Part shown: in pieces, positions 22,795-34,454 of the stretch | How positions within the stretch are numbered: position 1 is the first letter of the stretch | How the letters are laid out: each line of letters begins with the position of its first letter | Source of the DNA: Jaapia argillacea MUCL 33604 | Taxonomy: Eukaryota; Basidiomycota; Agaricomycetes; Jaapiales; Jaapiaceae | Length of the DNA stretch: 64,000 nt | Assembly (NCBI GenBank): GCA_000697665.1 | Contig: KL197713.1 | Span: 1,824,082-1,888,081, forward strand | Direction of reading: 5' to 3' | The notes under the pieces: model-generated | The model's database searches: none | Told to the model about the DNA's origin: nothing | Seen by the model: the letters and a program-made list of their open reading frames with translations, nothing else | Position numbers and translations under genes: made by a program

Positions 22795-22995
22795 TCCAGT
22801 GGATGTTGAGCCTTCAATTTGTTGCAGAACTATTCCACCGCAAGACGTCCCGTCATAGCAAATACCTCCAGTAGAACTCTATCAATTTGGTCAGTTGGTG
22901 GTTGGCGCAACTTGAATGCGACTTTGCCACCGCCTTCGCGCTTGTCCATTTCTCGAGTAACAGATGTACAGTACCTGGCTGGTGCTATGGCAAAT
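22795..22995 (+). repeat. Repeat family B, copy B2
   Basis: Begins just upstream of eIF4A-3 with gatgttgagccttcaattt and keeps the cagtagaactctatcaattt block found in B1 and B3. No coding capacity is retained. Confidence 0.55.
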
Positions 22996-24475
22996 TATTT
23001 GTGCCGGATTCGCAGCAAGTACAGTACCGTTCGATAACTTGAAGACAGGCTGGTAGATTAGGCGTCGGAAACACAGTCGCCACCAAGCCATCAGTTACTG
23101 TTAAGGTTCAGGTACTCGGCCGCCTCTCCACATCGTTCTATGCCTCACATGCAGAAATTGTAGTGTACACCGCAGAGTAAACAACCTGAACACATTGCAT
23201 TCCAATTTTGGAGTGAATCCGCCCAGTATTGAAAGAGAAATTGTCTGGCCGAGAGTGCTAAATGGCCATTCCGGAAGAAATTCACACGTGCAGAAACACC
23301 CCTTCCTCCTTGTTCTGTCTCTCCGTCTCGCAACACTGCCTCAAATCCCTCACTTCAACGTCTTGTCTACTCTGCTAGGTCTGGTATATCTGATCCTTTC
23401 TCAAATCACTCTCTATGGCAGCCAGTACCAAGTTATTTCAGAGAAATTTCAGCGATACTTCAATTCTCAGATTCTGGAGCGTTCGGTTCGGATGGGGGAT
23501 TGGGAGATGAGTATGCAGACTCACCTCTGTGACACTATCGTAAGTCATTCTATCGACCTCTCCCTAGCTGATACCATTTTTTATAGGGATCTCTCATCAT
23601 TTCCAGCTTGTATACACGGCTCTCAAGTACAAAATCCATTTTTCGACCCCTCTCCACTCACGAAATAAATTTGGCTTCCCTCGTCACTCTATCAGTCCCA
23701 GTCACCCTCCAGTCGAATCTCTAACATCCTGGGCCCATGATACTGCAATTCTTGTGGTGTTTGAATCATTCCTCGCTCTTCGACACACACTCTCTTGCTG
23801 CACACCCCTCCGACTTGTGTTTTTCGTCTCGGCCACTCGTTATAGCCCCCCGAATACCTGACCATACATTCCACCCAGTTCTTTTATCTTCTTGTATTAT
23901 GTTTATGGGTTCACTATGATGCTCCGTGAGCCCAAACGGCGCATCTGTATGTTGTCTTCCTCTCGTTGTGACATGTGGCCGGGTTGCCGGTCATGGGACA
24001 TTTTGTACCCGTCATCTCAAAATATTCGTAGCACCTGTTGATATATCATGAAAAATATCAAACTGGCGCTCCTACATGGGTACGAAGATGGTCTACAGAC
24101 TACAAAAGACAGCCAAGAATTTACAGGAGGATTGAGGGAGATATTGCTAAAATAGGCTAGAGTGGCCGAGATCTAGGCAATTGACAGTACAATTCCACGA
24201 GAAATGTTGGAGAAATGTTTGCGAAACTTTAGAAACCATAACAAATAGGCAATATTGACTTGGGCGAAATACTTGCACTGTGCTCCTCGTCGACTCGAAA
24301 TTGTCACTTCGTTGCGTGGCTATTGTCATCATTGTTAGACTTTCCCCTTGGTGTCTTTCTGTGCTTGGCTGGTTTCTTGTTCCCGCCAACCCTTGCGCCA
24401 TCCGCTTCGTTTCTGGGTACACCGTGACGAACAAGAAGCATGAGGCTGCACCCTGATCTTTTCCATGACTCTCCA
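22996..24475. other. Intergenic stretch, no confident gene
   Basis: A plus-strand frame at 23195-23668 (157 codons) has no family resemblance and is interrupted in any spliced model I tried. A donor-like GTAAGT at about 23539 suggests a transcript may exist. Nothing else is supported. Confidence 0.35.
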
Positions 24476-24650
24476 TGACTCGAGGATAGTTCTACGCACT
24501 CTACAACTTCTGGGAGCTCTGGCAACGATACAAGGAAAAGATTCCATCATTTACTCCGGCTGCGGAACTGGCAAGGAGCTCTTGGCTCTGCTTCTTGGAC
24601 CTGGTTCTGTTTCCGTCATTATTTGGCCACTAAAAGACACCCCAGCTTGC
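24476..24650 (+). pseudogene. Fragment of a RecQ-like (mushroom-type) DEAD/DEAH helicase
   Basis: The frame reads LQLLGALATIQGKDSIIYSG, then CGTGKELLALLLGPGSVSVI and IWPLKD. This matches the layout of fungal RecQ-like helicases: Q-region, GKD, a P-loop (normally GxGKT), then VISPLK. The P-loop Thr is replaced by Glu and the frame ends soon after, so only the N-terminal ATP-binding segment survives. The fragment passes directly into repeat A3, which suggests that family A derives from, or captured, part of such a gene. Confidence 0.5.
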
Positions 24651-24654
24651 GCAA

Positions 24655-24998
24655 TATTCTGGGTTTCCCAAGATGGTTATTGTGAGAGCTCTGCACTGAG
24701 TGTACACCGATATCGTCGACTCCACGCGTCTCTGGTTATATGCTTTTAGTACGTCAAGCTTAGTATACAACGAACCCTTGCCCCTGCTTTGTCTACACGG
24801 TTTCACCTATCTTCCGAGAATATCTCACCGCGGGGTATTGTTCCTGTCGAGCCCCGTCTGGCAGGACCACGTCAGAACCGAACGTACGTATCTGCATTCG
24901 GTATCAGTGCCATTCGCATTGCCGATGTCATCTCTCATCCTTTTCGATTTGTTCCAGTGCCGTCCAACGCGAACGTATCGAGGCTCATGCTGTAAGCG
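24655..24998 (+). repeat. Repeat family A, copy A3
   Basis: Encodes the fragments GIVPVEPRLAGPRQNRTYVS and FGISAIRIADVIS on the plus strand, matching A1 and A2 (minus strand). It is followed without a break by B3. Confidence 0.6.
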
Positions 24999-25330
24999 CC
25001 TCAGCTACGCATAAGTGGTCGATCCAGCAAGCTAACACTGACCAAGTAGATAAAATTGAATAATAATGGAACACGGACGATGGTCGATGTTGATCCCTCA
25101 ATTTGTTGAAGGACACGTATTTCACCGCAAGACGTCCCTTGATTGCCCAAATACCTCCAGGCAGAACTCTATCGATTTGGTCAAATATCGAGATCTGGTG
25201 GTTGGCGCAAAACGACTTCGCCGCCTTCGTGCCTGTCACTTTCTTGAATAACAGATCTGCCTGGCTGATGCTATGGCAAATTGATTGTACAGGATTCCCA
25301 GTCACCCCAAAGATCGCCTTGATCAAACCT
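24999..25330 (+). repeat. Repeat family B, copy B3
   Basis: Starts with aagcgcctcag, as B1 does, and carries ctcaatttgttgaaggac and cagaactctatcgatttggtc. It extends about 60-130 bases further than B1 and B2. Confidence 0.6.
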
Positions 25331-26045
25331 TTCGAAGAGTGGTAACAAGTTCCGTGCTTGTGCAGGTGCTTCGGAGAGCGCCGATCACGTCATCCAGCTT
25401 TGGATGGTCAAACCCAAATTAGTGGTATGCATTCCTTTATCTTGAACTGCGGTACTGTCGATCTCGCGACACTCTGCAACCTGATCTGCAACTCTCGCTG
25501 CTCCTTTGCTTCTAGCAGGAAACTCAACCCTCCCCCGGGCAAGACGGTGACGCCACAGAGATCGCCAAGCCGAGATCGATCCCAGTCCAAGGTGGACACT
25601 GCGAGAATTCAAAATTGACCATCCGTCCTACTATCTCGCCTGGTACGAAAACCCAACTCTCCCGGGTAAGGCGGTGACGCCAGAGAGATTGACCTGTGCC
25701 TCGAACAGGTACAAGCCGAAATCGATGTCCACCCCGGTCCAGGGACGAAATGTTGCAAGATTCGACTGCCCTATTACCTCGCTTGAAGGGGTAAATTGAC
25801 GGTCTGCCGTCTATGGGCCGTGGTGGATCATCGTGACAGCACGGACGTACGGATGTTTCACAATGTCAATAGCGACAAGATCACCGAACTCGAGGCATGA
25901 CTCGGAGACTGCGCTTAGCAAGCAGAGCATATGCTAGAAAGCCAAAGTGAAATGGATATGTGGCGAATCCTATCGGTATCAGTGTCATTGGCGCTCCTCT
26001 GCTTTTTAAGACCGTGACCCCAACTTGCTAGAATAACTCTTACAG
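25331..26045. other. Spacer with a diverged direct repeat, upstream of the UbiA gene
   Basis: Two tandem, diverged units of about 140 bases are visible, roughly 25505-25645 and 25645-25790. Both contain a cccgggyaagrcggtgacgcc block and an aagccgaratcgat block. No gene is supported. Confidence 0.45.
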
Positions 26046-27180
26046 ATGAAGCCAAGGACTAGCATGGTCAAATTTCCCTATCACTCACCCCTTTCCTCAC
26101 CTCTGTCTCCTCCATCCGTCTTGCTACATGGCATCGAAAACGCAATCGGCACCGTCTATGCTCTTGTTGCATATCACGTTTACACTGTGATCTTATTCAC
26201 CTGGACCGATTACAAGACAATATTTTTTCCGGTGGTAAGTTGACAATACATCCCCCCCTGGTCTTGGTATTAACGTCTTGGAAAGACCGCGTTTGCTTGT
26301 GCCACCGCCCCCGTCTCCTCTCTCTCGACATTCGTTCAAGGGGAATTGTGGATATGGATCCATCTCCTCCTGTGCAACGTCTCCAATCAAGCCCGTAGCG
26401 AAAGTGAAGACGCAGTGAATCGGCCGTGGCGTCCCCTTCCCTCCAAACGTATCTCTCAGCGACAGGCCGTGGCACTACGCTGGATCACGGTTGCATTTTG
26501 CATCATATGGTCCGCTTCGTACAATGTTGGCTTGGTTTACATCACCCTAGCCTTATTCGTCACGACGTTTTTGTACGATGAGTGCGGTTTAGCGAGCCAT
26601 CCAATCGGCAAGAACCTTTGTAATATTGGTGGTTATACGACCTTCGAACTAGGCGCGACGACAATCCTGGGTTAGTTCACCCTTTGCCATACTTCCGAAA
26701 CACGTGGACTGATCGTTTTTTAGGTCATACAGGTGCTCATGTGGACCACCTGGATTCAGTCGCATGTAGGGCTATCTCGCTAAGTGGAATCCTCATCTTC
26801 ACGACGATCCAAGCTCAAGATTTCTCCGACGTCGAAGGCGACTCCGCTCTTGGCCGAGTAACTTTTCCAATATACGCCCCTGAACTCTCGAGAGCTGTCA
26901 CCCTGTTTGCAATGATCGCGTGGTCTCTCTTCCTTCCCCACTTCTGGGGAATTGGCAATGTGAGCGCCATTATCTTTGCAGCGTTCGGTAGCGCTGTCGG
27001 CTGCCGGTTCTATTGGTGGCGTGCTCAAGGCGCTGACAAGCGTTCATATCTAATCTATAATGTTCGTTGGTTCTCCTCCGCTCGTTGTTTTAAAATTGAC
27101 TCACCCATTGCTCCTAGGTATGGCTCATGTTCGCGCATATTCTTCCTCTCCATGCTAGAATAGACGCTCTATCTTTCTGA
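26046..27180 (+). CDS. UbiA-family prenyltransferase-like membrane enzyme
   Basis: UbiA enzymes are intramembrane prenyl/terpenoid transferases or cyclases that bind a prenyl diphosphate through two Asp-rich motifs and Mg2+. Four exons give about 318 residues. The first Asp-rich motif is NQARSESEDAVNRPWRP at about residues 97-113, the fungal NQxxxxxxD variant. The second is QDFSDVEGDSALGR at about residues 222-235. At least six hydrophobic segments surround them (for example IWIHLLLC, VGLVYITLALFVTTFLY, FAMIAWSLFLP). Exon joins FFPV/TAFA, TILG/HTGAHV and LIYN/VWLMFAHI use canonical borders. The start at 26046 is the first ATG of the frame. A P450 follows 0.6 kb downstream on the same strand, so a shared terpenoid or meroterpenoid product is possible. 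The acceptor substrate cannot be inferred. Confidence 0.85.
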
Positions 27181-27807
27181 GCTACGACCTGGTCGGTGCG
27201 TTTTACTTCACCCTGGGCTTCGATACTTGGCTTAGGCTATAATCCAAACTTGAGGAATAACCTCCGGCTCTACGCGCCAAATCGCCAATTTGAAGGCTAT
27301 GGTTAGCTGGTCAGTTTGGATTTGCGACGGAGAATGGGTCCCCGTACTCGGTTATTCCAAATGCTACAGTACCTTATCTATGTTAGAAGTACATGAGCTC
27401 GAGAACGGTCCCCGTTGTGACTTGTCGACTGTAGAGTGCTACTCAGTGCCGTGATGGACCTTGCTCTCGGAGCCTTTATGTATTGCTCATTTACCAATAC
27501 ACGTCGTTCAGGCTAAGCTTGTGTGCCGCTTTGAATTTCGGAGGCTACAGTAATAGTGTTCACTGGATATCTTGAACAAGCACGGATATCACTACTTCGG
27601 ACCGCATCATCCATAATCACCTTCGGATTTGCGACGGCGTCGGATTTGGTGGATAATTGCAACAGAGATCGATTAGGATCGGGAAACTAGGAACCGAAAT
27701 GTAAACTTAAGGCACGATTTGGGGACTCCTTCAACCTCGGAGGTTTGAAGTACATACTCATATATCTGGAGCTTGGACGGCGTTTTGGTATCTTGGTGGT
27801 CAGAGAG
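27181..27807. other. Intergenic region between the prenyltransferase and the P450
   Basis: Contains the UbiA 3' region and the P450 promoter. No gene, repeat or clear regulatory site is seen. Confidence 0.5.
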
Positions 27808-30068
27808 ATGGCTTCCAGCTTATTTGAGAGTTTTATCCTCACTGATTTTGGGCTCTTTGCAGTCGCCTTAATATCTGCAGCGCTCCTCTACTACGCCACC
27901 GTCAGGCAACGACTCCGGGCTAATGGCGGTTCTTCGACAGAATCGACACAACTTCCCTATCCTCCTGGTCCGTCAGCCTACTTACCCATTGTTGGTAATA
28001 TCCTTTCTGTTCCCCGAGAGGCACAATGGGAAGTCTTCACCAAGTGCAAGCATCAATACGGTAAGTCACCCATTTCCACTTCAGATATTCTTGAGAATTT
28101 CCTGTGACCTGTTCTTGAGAAGGCGACCTCGTCTATTTTCACGGCCTTGGGACGAGGATCCTTGTCCTAAACTCAATGAAAGCTATCAATGACTTATTTG
28201 ACAAGAGAGCTCACATATATTCTCATCGTCCCGTATTTACGGTTGTCGGCGAGTTGATGGGCTTGGGACAGGTGAGGAGTTGAATGTTCGGGGGGTTTCC
28301 ATCCCGAACTCAGTCACCGTCGCAGAGCATGCCCCTCCTTCCTTATGGGAAGGAATGGCGAGAACATCGGAAACTTGCTCATGTAGCTCTCAGTCCTACC
28401 GCCGTCAAAAAGTATCATGGGATCCAGGAAGACCTAGCCGCATCCATGATGAAAGACTTCCTGGAGAAACCCAAGGATTTCTTCGAGCATGTTCGATTGT
28501 ACGTAACGCTCATTGGTACTTTCAGCTTGATGATAATATCTGTATTCCAGGACCGCAGGTCGAATCGTCTTGACAGTTACTTACGGTATCTCTGTAGGTA
28601 CTGCGGATGATGAAGTAGGTCTTGTCCTCATTAACAAGATTTCCTCCTGACCCAAATCACGCCGTCAATCCGTCAGTACATCACTCATGCCGAAGAAACT
28701 ATGGAAATCATCGGTAAAGCAACAGTGCCTGGAGCCTTTCTCTGTGACCTACTCCCCTTCCGTGAGTTCCATCTATCCATGCTTTTCCATGTTGTATATT
28801 TCAGTCTCATCGGCCGTTATCTCAAGTGAAATACCTTCCATCATGGATTCCCTTCCAGCAAGAGGCATCTCGAGGCAAGAAGATGATTGAGCACCTAGTC
28901 ACGATGCCTTTCGAACACGTTAAGCAGAAAATGGCGAGTACACACCGTTCTTCCTAACAGGCAAATTGGGAGCTTAATATTTTGCTCAGGTGGACGGGAC
29001 CGCAGAGCCTTCTTTAACCCAAGATCTCCTCAGCCTAGAAAAAGAAGATCCAGCGAACTTTGAGCATCGAGTCAAGTGGACTACTGGTGCGATGTATGGA
29101 GGTGAGTTGCTCATTTACGTGGATCTCCAAAAGTTCATCTCAACCGTTTCAGCGGGTGGGGAGACGGTTGGCATTCCTCCCAGTGTCATAGTCCATGACA
29201 ATTAATGGTTTTATTGGTTCCATAGACCTATGCGACTGTCTTGACTTTCATGATGGCCATGGCATTACACCCTGATATCCAGAAACGGGCCCAGCTTGAG
29301 ATCGACAGCATCGTGGGCCTCGAGAACGTGCCCTCTGTATCGGACACTGGCCGTTTACCGTACGTCAATGCGGTTATCAAGGAAGTCATGCGTTGGCATC
29401 CAGTTTTGCCTCTAAGTAAGCCGCTGGTCAATACCGTGTTCTTTTTTGAAGCTGATGTAGAGAATTAGGTATTGCTCGGCGAAGTGCAAAGGATGACATT
29501 TATGAGGGGTATTCCATACCAGAAGGAACAATTTTGATTCCGAACGTATGGTACTCGAACCCTCTCATCTTCGCATCTGGCTGTGTCACTGAGGTAATGT
29601 CGTCGACTTCAGGGCGGTCGCGCTCGAACCAAATATCAAGTATCCTTCCGACCAATTCATCCCTGACCGGTTCTTGGACCCTTCGCAATCTGGCATTGAC
29701 CCTGCGACTTGGGCGTTTGGTTTCGGAAGAAGGTTCACATTTATCACGCACATTTATGAGCTATTGACCCATGCATTCTATTGTCTTTTTGGCAGGATTT
29801 GTCCAGGAAAGCATTTGGGCGAGAACTCCGTATTCATTCTCATCGCCCATATCTTAGCTTTCTTCGATATACTCCCTCCTTCGGACGGGGTGTTGATACC
29901 GGCTTTTAGTACTCGTCTCGTCAGGTTCGTCGTCGATTCCTTGCCGCCTCGAGAGGAAAACTGATAGTGGAGTCTAGCTATCCTGAGAAGTTTGAATGTC
30001 GTATTATCCCTCGATCAGAGCAGAAAGCAGACCTCATCCGACAGAGGGCCTCTCATTGTAAGATATAG
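27808..30068 (+). CDS. Cytochrome P450 monooxygenase (membrane-anchored, multi-intron)
   Basis: This is a haem-thiolate monooxygenase, probably ER-anchored. The start ATG at 27808 is followed by a membrane anchor ([17 protein letters not shown]) and the hinge [14 protein letters not shown]. Other landmarks are WREHRK (C-helix), AGGETT (I-helix oxygen-binding segment), the K-helix EVMRWHP (ExxR), [11 protein letters not shown], and DRFLDP. The haem loop FGFGRRICPGK has its cysteine at about 29808. At least ten introns are readable. The I-helix motif depends on a 14-base exon (CGGGTGGGGAGACG, 29153-29166). The last intron probably runs from GTCAGG to GGAG, giving [19 protein letters not shown] and a stop at 30068. 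Every motif needed for activity is present at about 510 residues. It follows the UbiA gene on the same strand. The P450 family is not assigned. Confidence 0.88.
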
Positions 30069-33034
30069 AGAACCCTTCTGCGTTCACCAGTGGGTTGGGA
30101 ATTCGATTCTCGAGTCTCGTTGCTCTTCCTGTCCTGGGCGGCTGGTCCGATAAACCAGCTGTACGTTTCGCCTAGATTCATATCTTTCAGAGATATTGAA
30201 TAGACCATCCTGTGGTTGCGAAGAAACTTATCGACGTCGTATTGTTGCAGAGGCCGAGGGAGCGGGTACAGCTCCAACTCATCTATTATTGACGAGAAGG
30301 CGCCGAGCTGGGGAAGTAGCTCGCAGTCTGGCAATGGACCACCACTTACCCCAACGCGGAAGATTTCTACTTGAAGAGAATGCTGTTATCTGAGGCTCTA
30401 TCTAGGATAGCCTCTTCAAAAGTCATTACATAGAGATGCGTTGTAGTCCGCCAATGAAAGCTGAACTCGACGAATCGATCGAGGCAACTACCCACACTGC
30501 CGGCGCTGCGTGGGCGGTTGTATTGATTAATGGACAGTCAGGTTTATCATTCTGCAGCCCGTGCTTTCGCCTCGAGTGATCATGAGGACGAACGGCACAA
30601 TCGAGCTATCCCGAGAAGTTCAATTGCCGTCCAGTAGTATCTCAGCAGCAGGTTGAATCGATCAAGCAGAGGATCGTCTGATGCGAGATGAACAGAATTC
30701 GGTTGGCCACTTGCTTGGTATTGGTATGGTGGGAAATTTGGGGGGCATCCTTGAGAAATGTACTTGTCAGCGAGAAGAACGTGGATGTCAATCGTTAGAG
30801 TTGGGACACAACTCATCTTTCCACCATCAATCAAAAGTCCTGGAGATCGGCTTGCCACATCGTTCTCTTCCAGCCTATCAGTCTGACTCCACGTGCAAGA
30901 GAGAGTCGGAAAAGCCACGTTATCAATGTGGCGTCGCGGACCCCACGCGAGAGATGCAAAAAGGACATTCCGGAATCACCTCCCCACCACTGGCTATCAG
31001 CCAGAGATCACACAAATCCCACAGATTAAGCTCGTAGCCAATCTCTCGACTGGCAACTCCAAGATTGAGTGGAACTTCGAGGAGATAATTGGCGAATGAA
31101 TATGCCACCGGGATCACAGCGTGTTCCTGGACCACTCGAGATGACTGTGGATCTATAGCAACGTGCACGGTAAGGCGGAGCACCATGCATCCACAGCGGC
31201 TCGAACCTGTACAGAGGAATTCGAATTCGGAGCCAATCCTTGTCTCCAGTGACCTGCATTGAAAGAAAGACCCACACTGCTCCATAAAAGGAAAGTTCCT
31301 TGCCAAAAGAGGAAGAGCTACCGAGAAGTGGCCGAGTGGCGGATGCCCGTGGAAGGTTCGGAGATGTGTCAATTTTGAAAGGAGCGTTCGTCATGAGTGT
31401 AATTGAGGAGGAGTGGGATGATTGAGGGGTGTACTATCGCGGAAATGGTGGCGGGAAATTCTCCGAGGGTGAACCTAAGTACTTGGTCATGCAATGGGTC
31501 ATGGTCAGTTTGATTGAATGGTTATGGATGAGGGGGCCGTTCGATCCGCCATCGAGCCGGGCTTACAGCAGCGCCGTGTAAGGCTCGAGACCATGCCATG
31601 ATAGCAACAAAAGCTGTACCGACGGCGCCATCATGCACGGTAAGTAACGGCACATGCAGCTCGTAGTTTCATCTACGCCGACCGCGTATATTCCCATGTT
31701 TGGCAAGTGGTGATCCGCAAGAATGGACTTTATGTTGTTTTTGGACAATGAAGACGATAAGGGGGGATCTGTTCGTCTCCTTGCTCGGGTATTAGAAATG
31801 GATGACTGCGTTTGAATGAGCATCCGACGGGCGCAGGAATATCTTATGTTGCTCCGTAGACATGTCCGAGGGTCCGACCAGGGTCGACTCGAGCCAGCGA
31901 TTCCACCAAGGAAAGAGAACAAGAAAGGTGTCGTAAAGTATAATGTGGCAAGCAGATCTCTTCTGTCGCCACACTGAAGCCCCAGCCTGAGGAACGTAGT
32001 GATGTCGACGTCGGTGCGAATAGATGTGACACGGAATACCATCTTTTCCGCAGGGAACGACCGTGTCGAGTGGCGAATTCACTCCGAATCCCGCGTCCCG
32101 CTTCATCCGGGCTGAGGCTAACCCACTGAAGTAAGTTACATAGGGGACTTCGGATAAACCTCTGCAAATGAATAACGAAAGCAGGGAATGGTATGCGTGT
32201 GGAAATGGTCTGGTAGTGTCTGCAGTTATAGCTTCTCCAGAAGGAAAGTGACGGAGAAGACTATTCCGCCACCGAATACACCGGCTTGCTGTATGTGTCA
32301 GCGTGAAGTGAGGGGTGTGGAGCGGGGGACTTGAGAGGCGAAACTATATGTATAGAAGGGGGCACAGCCATACGAAAGTAGAAACTTGTCGAGTCCAAAT
32401 CACATTTCCAGGTACTGCTCAGAGGCGTAAGTTGCTATGCCCCGAGCACCACGCGGAAGCAATTCCTGAATTTGCACTGTGACTGCGGAGTCACTACGTG
32501 ACATTTCCTTTCGTGGAGTCAAGTGGCAGGTGAGACAGAGCTCGGAACGACAATGTTTCCCACTCCAGGCTTCCGAATTCCCTACAAACGCCCATTTGGC
32601 ACTGTCAAGATTACCGCAGCCTGGAAATACTTATGCCACAGGGTACCACAGGTTCCGTCAAAAGGCGCTTTGCCCGTCATTCGGACGAAGAGCCGAGACT
32701 ACTTGAGAGCCTTGATCTCGAAGCCATACGGTTAATGCGAACTTAGCGGAGGCACACGGACAACCACCTTCACCCACCCTCCTTTTGCTGTGGTTACTGT
32801 GTCCACACTATTCATCCACACCGAGCCGCAGGCCGCGGTACCTTTTTCACTGGATCTTGGGGTGTGGCGGCATAGGTTTTTAGCCCCAGCCCACACGACC
32901 AACCGAATCAGTTTAAAGAACGAGTCTGTCGGGTGTTGACTCCTCTCATCTTGACTCCTTCGTTGGTCTCCTATATCTTCTTCGCTATCCCGCCCTGAGC
33001 TCCTATTCGGACTGCTCACTACTTTGCCTACATC
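30069..33034. other. 3-kb region without a confident gene
   Basis: Three minus-strand frames are mildly coding-like: 30580-30918, 30923-31394 (ATG at 31394, MTNAPFKIDTSPNLP) and 31563-32042, which starts MVFRVTSIRTDVDI and has a hydrophobic LATLYFTTPFLFSFLGG. I could not join them into one protein and do not recognise any. A plus-strand frame at 32523-32735 is equally anonymous. The end next to 33035 is the cyclin promoter. Confidence 0.35.
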
Positions 33035-34454
33035 ATGGTCGTCCTCCCCACCCGAAACAGAAAGCGCTTGGGCTTGGAGCAGTCTTCGTCATCGAAAGGA
33101 CTTAAAGAGGATAAGGTCATATCGCCAGCTGCATTGAGCTCTGCCAGTCTTGTCCACCCTTCCCTACACCACCCTCGTATCGAGGAGCTCCTCCAGCTTC
33201 TGCCCACTTCACCTCCTGTCATCGGTTCGTACCCCTATCGTCTATCTCTCCTTACCCGCCCACTAACTTACTCTTCCATCACAGACTACATCGTTCGAAT
33301 CACCACCGAAGTCGTTGAGCACTCCTTCCGCCCGAACCAATTTGGCGGAGACGCTAGCTTCAAGCCATTCGTACAAACAGTGCTCAAACGCTCAGCGTTC
33401 GGTACTGGGATGATACTGGCCAGTGCCAGTTACATTAAGAGAGCAAAGGTTTATTTGGACATCAAGCATCCGCAATGGGCGTTGCACCGAGTATTCATGG
33501 GCGCGTTGCTTTGTGCTTCCAAGGTACGCTCACTTGCCACATGACATCTCAAAATGAGCGTAAGAGCTAATCGGTTGATGGTAGTATTTGAATGATTCGC
33601 ATTACAAAATCATCCATTGGACACATATCGTTAAGGAATTCGGGAAGGGTGATTTGGCGAGGATGGAGAGAGAGTGGTGTGACGTGCTTGATTTCGATTT
33701 CGCGATTTCGGAGGAGGATGTCCTCAGCCATTATGAGGCTCTGCGGGGTGCACTACCCAAGTCGTCACGCTCATCGACACCCGAGGCTTCATTATCAACT
33801 TTTCCGACGGAATCCGCGAAACTGGCGAGGAAGTCCTCATCAACCAGCTCCCTTACATCACACACCAGCCCGCCTTCATCCTCTCCGTCTTACACACCAC
33901 CAGAACTCACGGTATCATCATCTTCGTCATCCACGTCCTCGTCACCCGACTCTGACAGCCCACAAACGCCATCGCCATCCCAAAACTCATCATCTCTCCC
34001 ACCACGATTCTCCCAGAAACACCACCTCCACACACACCATCATCATTCAAATCCCATCGGTGTCCAACATCAATACCAATACTCCTTGATACCAAAAATA
34101 CACACCAACACCGGGAAAGCTAAATATCAAGAACCCGATTCCGATTTGGAAATTGATTTCGAAGCTCAACTCGTCCAACAACTCAATTCTTTGGCATGGC
34201 CCCCCGCACCATCTTCCGCCACTTCCTCATCCTCATCCTCTTCACGATCACGCTCGCGGTCACGTTCTCCATCTCCCACCGAAGAAGAAGACGAACCCAC
34301 GAGACGCCGAAGCCGCCGGCAACTTACTGTCAACGCTCGGAGATCTCTGAGAGGATGTACGAAGGACCAAGAGAAGGATTTGAGACCCACGAGAGTTTCG
34401 CCGTATCCGACTTTTAGGTGTACACGGTCACGATCCGCGGGTGTTGTGCGGTGA
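33035..34454 (+). CDS. Pho80/Pcl-type cyclin
   Basis: Cyclins of this class activate Pho85-type CDKs and act in nutrient and polarity signalling. Three exons are read: ATG at 33035 to TSPPVI, then DYIVRITTEVVEHSFRPNQF onward, then YLNDSHYKIIHWTHIVKEFG to the stop at 34454. The cyclin box is clear: ASASYIKRAKVYLDIKHPQW, RVFMGALLCASKYLNDSHY (across an intron), WTHIVKEFGKGDLARMEREW and CDVLDFDFAISEEDV. From about residue 260 onward the protein is a long, low-complexity Ser/Thr/Pro-rich tail with His-rich and SRSRSRSPSPTEEEDEP segments, likely disordered and phosphorylated. Such tails are usual in basidiomycete Pcl proteins. The gene is convergent with the dephospho-CoA kinase gene. Confidence 0.88.

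Noticed and set aside
23195-23668. 157-codon plus-strand frame
   Set aside because: No domain, no sensible composition, and it overlaps an apparent splice donor in another frame.
29930-29995. Apparent frameshift at the end of the P450
   Set aside because: A GTCAGG donor with the GTGGAG acceptor restores a normal C-terminus ([15 protein letters not shown]), so no break is needed.
31563-32042. 159-codon minus-strand frame with a hydrophobic patch
   Set aside because: A hydrophobic stretch alone is not evidence. Overlapping frames of similar length exist and no intron model connects it to other exons.
33592-34089. His/Arg-rich 165-codon plus-strand frame
   Set aside because: Frame-shifted shadow of the low-complexity tail of the cyclin.
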